A DNA stretch of 10,328 bases, from contig JAHJQU010000433.1 in the NCBI GenBank assembly GCA_018819005.1, positions 1 to 10,328 on the forward strand, in the 5' to 3' direction. The DNA is from Pseudomonadota bacterium (GTDB lineage Bacteria > Desulfobacterota > Desulfobacteria > Desulfobacterales > RPRI01). The notes below the pieces were generated by a model, which saw only the letters and a list, made by a program, of their open reading frames with translations, searched no databases and had not been told where the DNA came from. The first letter of the stretch is position 1, and each line of letters starts with the position of its first letter. Of this stretch, positions 6,170 through 10,328 are shown one piece after another. Both the position numbers and the translations under genes were made by a program.

Positions 6170-6236
6170 TCTGGACTCCCGTTTTCACGGGAGTGACAGA
6201 ATTTTCGATTTTTACGAGTCCATCTCTCTCTCCAGA
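6170..6236. repeat. Nested inverted repeats with alternative pairings
   Basis: ACTCCCG (6175-6181) pairs exactly with CGGGAGT (6188-6194). The overlapping TGGACTC (6172-6178) is also the reverse complement of GAGTCCA (6216-6222), and TCTGGA (6170-6175) of TCCAGA (6231-6236). These pairings exclude one another in part. The short form resembles the widespread class of dispersed palindromes with an ATTCCC/GGGAAT-like core. A T-run follows only about 15 bases after the inner stem, so terminator function is doubtful. Confidence 0.55.
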
Positions 6237-6248
6237 CCATCAAAGCAT

Positions 6249-6265
6249 AATAAATCTGGTTTATT
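6249..6265. promoter_or_regulatory. Operator-like palindrome overlapping the feo promoter
   Basis: AATAAA (6249-6254) and TTTATT (6260-6265) are exact inverted repeats around TCTGG. The right half runs into the -35 box at 6264-6269. This is a natural place for a repressor, and the product of the next gene, a Fur-family protein, is the obvious candidate. The sequence does not match the classical GATAATGATAATCATTATC Fur box. Confidence 0.45.
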
Positions 6266-6292
6266 GACAACTATTCCTTCAGGCATTATTAT
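6264..6292 (+). promoter_or_regulatory. Strong sigma70-type promoter for the iron uptake genes
   Basis: A perfect TTGACA (6264-6269) and TATTAT (6287-6292, five of six) are separated by exactly 17 bases. Transcription would begin near 6299, leaving about a 20-base leader before the ATG at 6320. It is the best promoter in the window. Confidence 0.75.
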
Positions 6293-6319
6293 TGCAAATA
6301 AATTCAATAAGGAACAGAC

Positions 6320-7003
6320 ATGATACGGACTCACAAACAAGAAAAGAAACAATTCGAAAAACTTTTTAAAAAGGGTAATATCGATGACTTTGAAGACCGG
6401 TTCAAGGTCCTTGAGGCTTTTCTTCAAACGGAAAAACATTTAACTTCTGCGGAACTGACACAAATTCTGAATGATAACGGGCATAATCTCGATAATGAGT
6501 TTGTAAGAGACACATTGAAACTGATGTGCAACTTTGGTTTTGCCCTGAAAAACAAATTTGATAATGGCGTGGTTCGTTATGAACACTTGCATCTTGGGCA
6601 GCACCATGATCATATGATATGCATAAAATGCAAGAAAATCGTTGAGTTTGAGGAAGATGCCATAGAAAATCTGCAGGTTAATATCGCTTCAAAGCATGGG
6701 TTTCACCTGCTTCAGCATAAAATGGAACTATATGGAATTTGTTCCGAATGTTTGAAAGAAAGAGAGAGGCTTATGCCGCTTTCAATGGCAAAGCAGGGCG
6801 AGCGGCTTGTTATCAGAGAGATTATGGGAGGCTCCGGTGCACGCATGCGACTTTTAAGCATGGGAATCAGACCGGAAGACGAGATTGAAGTCGTTACGAA
6901 TTTCAGCAAGGGTCAGGTTGTCATTGCCGTGCAATCAAGCAGATATGTAATCGGACAGGGCCTTGCGCAAAAAATAATTGTTGAACCTGTTATTGAATGC
7001 TGA
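6320..7003 (+). CDS. Fur-family metalloregulator fused to a FeoA domain
   Basis: A 227-residue two-domain protein. Residues 1 to about 148 are Fur-like: a winged-helix region and then YEHLHLGQHHDHMICIKC, carrying the HHDH metal motif (95-98) and Cys101/Cys104, then a second CxxC at Cys141/Cys144 (GICSEC). This is the metal site and structural zinc site of the family. Residues about 152-227 are a FeoA/SH3-like fold: MPLSMAKQGERLVIREIMGG, RLLSMGIRPEDEIEV, and a closing IGQGLAQKIIV strand. The recognition-helix region is unusual: FVRDTLKLMCNFG stands where Fur proteins usually have a TVYR-type motif. AAGGAA at 6309-6314 sets the start, close behind the strong promoter. A separate feoA follows after 12 bases and feoB further on. 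The likely role is an iron-responsive repressor of this locus, including itself. What the FeoA part does is inference: metal or partner sensing, like the FeoA-like domain at the C-terminus of DtxR proteins. Confidence 0.88.
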   Translation: MIRTHKQEKKQFEKLFKKGNIDDFEDRFKVLEAFLQTEKHLTSAELTQILNDNGHNLDNEFVRDTLKLMCNFGFALKNKFDNGVVRYEHLHLGQHHDHMICIKCKKIVEFEEDAIENLQVNIASKHGFHLLQHKMELYGICSECLKERERLMPLSMAKQGERLVIREIMGGSGARMRLLSMGIRPEDEIEVVTNFSKGQVVIAVQSSRYVIGQGLAQKIIVEPVIEC

Positions 7004-7015
7004 GGAGCGTTATTC

Positions 7016-7252
7016 ATGCTGCTGAGTGAATTGAAGGAAGGCGAAACCGGGGTAATAGTACGGGTAGGCGGAAACGGTGCTTTGCGCAGAAGAATTCTTG
7101 AAATGGGAATAGTAAAAGGTACTAAAATATATGTTGATAAGTATGCCCCATTGAAAGATCCATTAGAGCTGATTGTAAAAAATTACCATATATCTCTGCG
7201 GGTTGAAGAGGCAGCGCAAATAATGGTGGAAAAACTGCAGCAACAGGACTGA
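7016..7252 (+). CDS. feoA: FeoA, ferrous iron transport protein A
   Basis: A 78-residue stand-alone FeoA domain, normal for the family. It reads LSELKEGETGVIVRVGGNG, then RRRILEMGIVKGTKIYVDKY, then a final strand ending AAQIMVEKL, giving the small SH3-like barrel. FeoA is a cytoplasmic accessory protein thought to bind FeoB and support Fe(II) uptake. GAGGAG (7002-7007) overlaps the stop codon of the Fur-FeoA gene, and the gap is only 12 bases, so the two are translationally close and share a transcript. It differs clearly from the FeoA domain fused to the regulator, so the locus encodes two distinct FeoA modules rather than a recent duplicate. Between it and feoB lies a large foldback element. 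Confidence 0.9.
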   Translation: MLLSELKEGETGVIVRVGGNGALRRRILEMGIVKGTKIYVDKYAPLKDPLELIVKNYHISLRVEEAAQIMVEKLQQQD

Positions 7253-7261
7253 CGGCTTTTC

Positions 7262-7416
7262 AAAAAGTCATTCTGCTGTGTTGCACTTCTTCCCCGCCCT
7301 GTTGAATTCTCGCTGCGCGAGACGGCAGTGCCGATTCAACAGGGTGAGTCATTGCAGCGTACCAGGAAGTACGCTTCATTCCTCAAGCTTCGTGTGCCTT
7401 GCATAATGAGCTTTTT
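7262..7416. repeat. 155-base foldback element between feoA and feoB
   Basis: AAAAAG (7262-7267) and TCATT (7268-7272) pair with CTTTTT (7411-7416) and AATGA (7405-7409), leaving one bulged base, with three more pairs inside. Within lie the three-way-junction core (listed separately) and a perfect AGCGTAC/GTACGCT hairpin (7356-7362 with 7369-7375). The layout recalls dispersed non-coding palindromes I associate with Desulfobacterota genomes; that link is memory, not a search. Confidence 0.6.
7295..7346. repeat. Three-way-junction palindrome
   Basis: CCCTGTTGAAT (7297-7307) is the exact reverse complement of ATTCAACAGGG (7334-7344), extended by one G-T and one C-G pair outwards. The 26 bases between are used completely by two adjoining hairpins: TCTCGC-TGC-GCGAGA (7308-7322) and CGGC-AGT-GCCG (7323-7333). 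No base at the junction is left unpaired. Confidence 0.8.
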
Positions 7417-7443
7417 ACTTTGCCGTCGAAAATGTAACTTTTT

Positions 7444-9657
7444 ATGAGTGTGTCAGGACTTAATTATTCTATGTCTGAAAAAAAAGTCATAACTATTGCT
7501 CTTGCCGGAAATCCAAACTCCGGCAAAACAACCATATTCAATAACATTACCGGCACAAGGCAGAAGGTGGGAAACTGGCCGGGTGTTACCGTTGAAAAAA
7601 AAGAAGGGCTTATCCAAAAGTTTGGGTACGATCTTAAAATTGTTGATCTTCCCGGAACATACAGCTTAACCCCTTATTCGATAGAAGAAATCGTAGCCAG
7701 AGACTTTGTGCTGGAGGAATCTCCTGATGTTATCATTGATATTATAGACGCATCCAACCTCGAAAGAAGCCTTTATCTTGCAACCCAGTTAAGAGAAATC
7801 GACAGCAAGGTGCTTTTTGCCCTTAACATGGCGGATATTGCCATTTCGCACGAAACTAAAATTGATTCCGAAAAGCTTTCCAACCTTCTCGATGTCCCTG
7901 TTGTTTTTACCGTTGGAAACAAGAATGAAGGAATGGATGACCTTTTGAAAGAAGCAATTAAACTTGCCGAATCGAGTCCGGATAAAAGGGAAAACCGGAA
8001 TGTGAAATACAGCAGGGATATCGAGAATGCTATTTCAAAGATTCAAGACCTTATTGAAGAAAAAGCAAAAGACAAGATTAACTACAAGAGCCGATGGACG
8101 GCAATAAAACTTCTTGAGGATGACAAGATTGTTAAGGAGCGCTTTGTTGAGAAAGCAGGAGCAGCCGGTGAGGAGATACTTGAAGAAACCGGTGTTCTTC
8201 GAAAAGCCCTGTTGAACTCTTTTGACGAAGATCCTGAAATAGTGATGACCGATGACCGCTACGGGTTTATTGCCGGCATCATCAAGGAAGTGCAGACAAC
8301 AACGATAAAAAAGCGCGTGGACGTTTCGCGCAATATTGATCTTGTCTTGACTAACCGCTTCATAGGATTTCCGATATTCATTTTCTTCATATGGGCCATG
8401 TTCCAGCTGACATTTACTCTTGGGGCATACCCGATGGACTGGATTGAAAGCGGTGTAAGCCTTATTTCTTCATATGCAGGCAGCATTGTTCCCGAAAGTC
8501 TTTTTAAAGATTTGCTGATAAACGGAATTATAGGGGGTGTCGGAAGCGTAATAGTTTTTCTACCTAACATCCTGATTCTTTTCTTCTGTATCGCCCTTTT
8601 TGAAGATACGGGATACATGGCACGAGCGGCTTTTATCATGGATAAGATCATGCATCTTATAGGGCTTCACGGAAAGTCGTTTATACCGATGCTGATGGGA
8701 TTCGGGTGTAATGTTCCTGCAATAATGGCAACAAGGACCTTGGAGAGCGAAAAAGACCGTATCCTTACAATCCTGATTACTCCTTTCATGTCATGTTCCG
8801 CAAAGCTTCCTGTTTATATTGTGCTTGCCGGTACATTTTTTGCCGCAAAAGCGGGCAATGTGATTTTCTCCTTATACCTTCTCGGGATTCTTCTTTCCAT
8901 AATATCCGGGAGGCTCTTTCGTTCAACACTTCTGAAAGGAATTGATGCCCCTTTTGTAATGGAGCTTCCTCCATACAGGGTGCCGATGCTAAGAAGCCTC
9001 ATGATTCATATGTGGGACCGGAGCAAGATGTTTTTAAGGAGGATGGGGGGAGTTATACTTGTAGGTTCGGTTATCGTGTGGGCGCTTTCGGCTTTTCCCA
9101 GGAATGTAGAGTATTCTGCAGATTATTCTTCTGAAATTGACCGGGCAAATGAATCTTTCAATATAAAAATTGCTGCTGCAGATGAAAAAGATAAAGAGCT
9201 TTTAAAAAATGAAAGAATTGCTGCCATAGCTGAAATAGAGAAAGCAATGAATGCGGAAAAAACCGAAAAATCGTACATGGGAAGAATAGGGAAAGGAATT
9301 TCTCCTGTATTTGAGCCTCTCGGTATTGACTGGCGGGGCAGCGTTTCGCTTTTAACGGGCTTTTTCGCCAAGGAAATAGTTGTAAGCACTTTAGGAGTGC
9401 TCTATTCAACAGAAGGACCGGATGATAAAGACGCATTAAAAAATGCGCTCCGCTCTTCCGGCATGACGCCTCTTTCAGCTCTTTCCATGATGGTTTTTGT
9501 GCTTCTTTATTTGCCGTGTTTTGCTACTATAGCAATGATAAGAAAAGAAACGGCCTCTTTCAAATGGACTGCTTTCAGCATAATATACAGCACAACTATT
9601 GCATGGATCGCGGCTTTTTGTGTTTTCCAGGGAGGAAAACTGCTCGGCTTTCAGTAA
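7444..9657 (+). CDS. feoB: FeoB, ferrous iron transport protein B
   Basis: Inner-membrane Fe(II) transporter with a cytoplasmic N-terminal G domain; 737 residues, within the family's range. G1 is GNPNSGKT (22-29), the switch region NWPGVTVE is at 44-51, G3 DLPG at 68-71, and G4 NMAD at 128-131. A helical GDI-like linker follows to about 300. The membrane part begins near IGFPIFIFFIWAMFQLTF, has the conserved LFEDTGYMARAAF, then GFGCNVPAIMATRTLE and TPFMSCSAKLPVY with the Gate-region cysteines. A second half (FFAKEIVVSTLGVLY, then helices to the C-terminus) closes the protein. The start is uncertain: neither ATG 7444 nor ATG 7471 (Met10) has a convincing Shine-Dalgarno, and 7471 gives the more family-like N-terminus. 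feoA and the Fur-FeoA regulator are upstream; no feoC is seen. Probably iron-repressed with the upstream genes, though the foldback in the gap may lower or uncouple expression. Confidence 0.95.
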   Translation: MSVSGLNYSMSEKKVITIALAGNPNSGKTTIFNNITGTRQKVGNWPGVTVEKKEGLIQKFGYDLKIVDLPGTYSLTPYSIEEIVARDFVLEESPDVIIDIIDASNLERSLYLATQLREIDSKVLFALNMADIAISHETKIDSEKLSNLLDVPVVFTVGNKNEGMDDLLKEAIKLAESSPDKRENRNVKYSRDIENAISKIQDLIEEKAKDKINYKSRWTAIKLLEDDKIVKERFVEKAGAAGEEILEETGVLRKALLNSFDEDPEIVMTDDRYGFIAGIIKEVQTTTIKKRVDVSRNIDLVLTNRFIGFPIFIFFIWAMFQLTFTLGAYPMDWIESGVSLISSYAGSIVPESLFKDLLINGIIGGVGSVIVFLPNILILFFCIALFEDTGYMARAAFIMDKIMHLIGLHGKSFIPMLMGFGCNVPAIMATRTLESEKDRILTILITPFMSCSAKLPVYIVLAGTFFAAKAGNVIFSLYLLGILLSIISGRLFRSTLLKGIDAPFVMELPPYRVPMLRSLMIHMWDRSKMFLRRMGGVILVGSVIVWALSAFPRNVEYSADYSSEIDRANESFNIKIAAADEKDKELLKNERIAAIAEIEKAMNAEKTEKSYMGRIGKGISPVFEPLGIDWRGSVSLLTGFFAKEIVVSTLGVLYSTEGPDDKDALKNALRSSGMTPLSALSMMVFVLLYLPCFATIAMIRKETASFKWTAFSIIYSTTIAWIAAFCVFQGGKLLGFQ

Positions 9658-9660
9658 CCA

Positions 9661-9687
9661 GGGTTCAGGGGTCGGGGTTCAGGGATC
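9661..9687. repeat. Two direct 13-base repeats after feoB
   Basis: GGGTTCAGGGGTC (9661-9673) and GGGTTCAGGGATC (9675-9687) agree at 12 of 13 bases. They start four bases after the feoB stop codon. G-rich tandem units of this sort have no coding content here. Confidence 0.75.
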
Positions 9688-9702
9688 TCCGCCTGCGGCG
9701 GA
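9688..9702. repeat. Perfect GC-rich hairpin after feoB
   Basis: TCCGCC (9688-9693) pairs with GGCGGA (9697-9702) around TGC. It follows the direct repeats directly. No T-run follows, so it lacks the tail of an intrinsic terminator. Confidence 0.6.
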
Positions 9703-9712
9703 CATGCGGCAC

Positions 9713-9725
9713 AAGGAACCAGGAA
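9713..9725. repeat. Inverted copy of the GGTTCCT unit, carrying a ribosome binding site
   Basis: AAGGAACCAGGAA is the reverse complement of TTCCTGGTTCCTT, which matches the tandem repeat at 4273-4297 except for its last base. Its AAGGA (9713-9717) lies 9 bases before the TTG at 9727 and probably serves as the Shine-Dalgarno of the radical SAM gene. Confidence 0.6.
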
Positions 9726-9726
9726 A

Positions 9727-10328
9727 TTGTTTCAACCTGCCTACATAGAAACTTATAAAAAAGGATTGTTGAAGAAAAAGGCGGAACAGGCCCGCAACAT
9801 ACTTGCCTCATGTGTCCTATGCCCGAGGCAGTGCAAGGTTGACAGGCTTTCCGGCGAAACCGGAGTCTGTACAACAGGCGCAAGGGCGATGGTGTCAAGT
9901 TATAATGCCCATTTTGGAGAAGAGGCTCCGCTTGTTGGAAAAAATGGTTCCGGTACAATATTTTTTACGCATTGCAATCTTCTTTGTGTGTTTTGTCAGA
10001 ATTACGATATAAGCCATGAAAGCTCCGGAGAGGAGGTTTCGGACGATCAACTCGCCGGCATAATGCTTGCCCTTCAAAAATCCGGCTGCCACAATATCAA
10101 TTTTGTCACTCCGTCCCATGTTGTGCCGCAGATTCTTTCCGCTCTCGAGATAGCAGTTGAAAAAGGCCTTTATATCCCCCTTGTTTACAATACGGGAGGC
10201 TATGACAGGGTTGAAACTCTGAAAATTCTTGACGGCGTTATTGATATTTACATGCCCGATTTCAAGTTCTGGGATCCGGATATTGCAGATAAAGGATGTG
10301 ATGCAAAGGATTATCCGGAGTTTGCCCG
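9727..10328 (+). CDS. COG1313-type radical SAM protein (PflX-like), 3' partial
   Basis: The first 200 residues of a radical SAM iron-sulfur protein, cut by the right edge. The SAM cluster motif is CNLLCVFCQN (Cys83, Cys87, Cys90). An N-terminal four-cysteine group precedes it (Cys29, Cys32 and Cys36 in SCVLCPRQC, plus Cys48 in TGVC), followed by HFGEEAPL and GSGTIFFTHC. This arrangement marks the family annotated as 'PflX' or pyruvate formate-lyase activating enzyme-like, whose true substrate is not established. No ATG exists in frame between the feoB stop and the conserved region. I chose TTG 9727 because AAGGA (9713-9717) is 9 bases upstream, and because the translation FQPAYIETYKKGLLKKKAEQ matches the family's usual N-terminus. 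TTG 9766 or 9769 would have too short a spacing. It lies 69 bases after feoB, so co-transcription is possible. No glycyl radical enzyme is nearby to act as partner. Confidence 0.85.
   Translation, partial: MFQPAYIETYKKGLLKKKAEQARNILASCVLCPRQCKVDRLSGETGVCTTGARAMVSSYNAHFGEEAPLVGKNGSGTIFFTHCNLLCVFCQNYDISHESSGEEVSDDQLAGIMLALQKSGCHNINFVTPSHVVPQILSALEIAVEKGLYIPLVYNTGGYDRVETLKILDGVIDIYMPDFKFWDPDIADKGCDAKDYPEFA

Noticed and set aside
6175..6194. Intrinsic terminator for the FmdB-type gene
   Set aside because: The stem is good, but the nearest T-run begins well after it (GACAGAATTTT), so the tail is not in place.
7297..7344. tRNA-like gene suggested by the three-armed fold
   Set aside because: At 48 bases it is too short and lacks anticodon and T-loop features and a CCA-compatible acceptor end.
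8259..8651. Minus-strand 130-codon frame opposite feoB
   Set aside because: The opposite strand encodes conserved FeoB membrane segments; the antisense product has no family features.
9516..9758. Small + strand frame across the end of feoB
   Set aside because: It overlaps the FeoB C-terminus in another frame and then runs into repeats; no domain or ribosome binding site.
9665..9958. Minus-strand 97-codon frame opposite the radical SAM gene
   Set aside because: It covers the repeats and the conserved cysteine region on the other strand and is rich in residues expected from a shadow frame.

Overview
The window looks like chromosome from an anaerobic member of Desulfobacterota (a Desulfobacterales-like sulfate reducer or syntroph). 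This rests on gene content and protein style: a fused isobutyryl-CoA mutase next to beta-oxidation enzymes, an FmdB zinc ribbon, a Fur-like repressor fused to FeoA, and intergenic spacers full of small foldback repeats. No rRNA or other phylogenetic marker is present, so the taxon is an inference. All genes lie on the + strand.

Bases 2-5496 form a short-chain acyl-CoA region. It starts with the C-terminal 430 residues of an IcmF-type isobutyryl-CoA mutase (cut by the left edge). A thiolase, a 3-hydroxybutyryl-CoA dehydrogenase, an XRE-cupin regulator and an acyl-CoA dehydrogenase follow. Together these would convert isobutyryl-CoA to butyryl-CoA, oxidise it to the crotonyl level, oxidise 3-hydroxybutyryl-CoA to acetoacetyl-CoA and cleave that to acetyl-CoA. 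The enoyl-CoA hydratase needed in the middle is not in the window. The regulator is translationally close to the dehydrogenase and is the likely local controller.

Bases 5497-6319 are mostly spacer around a small FmdB-type zinc ribbon gene. The spacer on its right holds several strong hairpins and then a very good sigma70-type promoter (TTGACA, 17 nt, TATTAT) with a palindrome touching its -35 box.

Bases 6320-9657 are a ferrous-iron uptake locus: a Fur-family repressor fused to a FeoA domain, a separate FeoA, and FeoB. The gap between feoA and feoB contains a 155-base foldback element whose core can fold as a three-way junction with no unpaired base at the junction.

Bases 9727-10328 are the 5' part of a COG1313-type radical SAM protein that apparently starts with TTG; it is cut by the right edge.

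Five of the six spacers longer than about 80 bases hold clear, and mutually different, inverted or tandem repeats; the sixth, 5497-5742, has only weak ones. These repeats are the least explained part of the window. No tRNA, rRNA, CRISPR array, transposase or prophage gene was seen.
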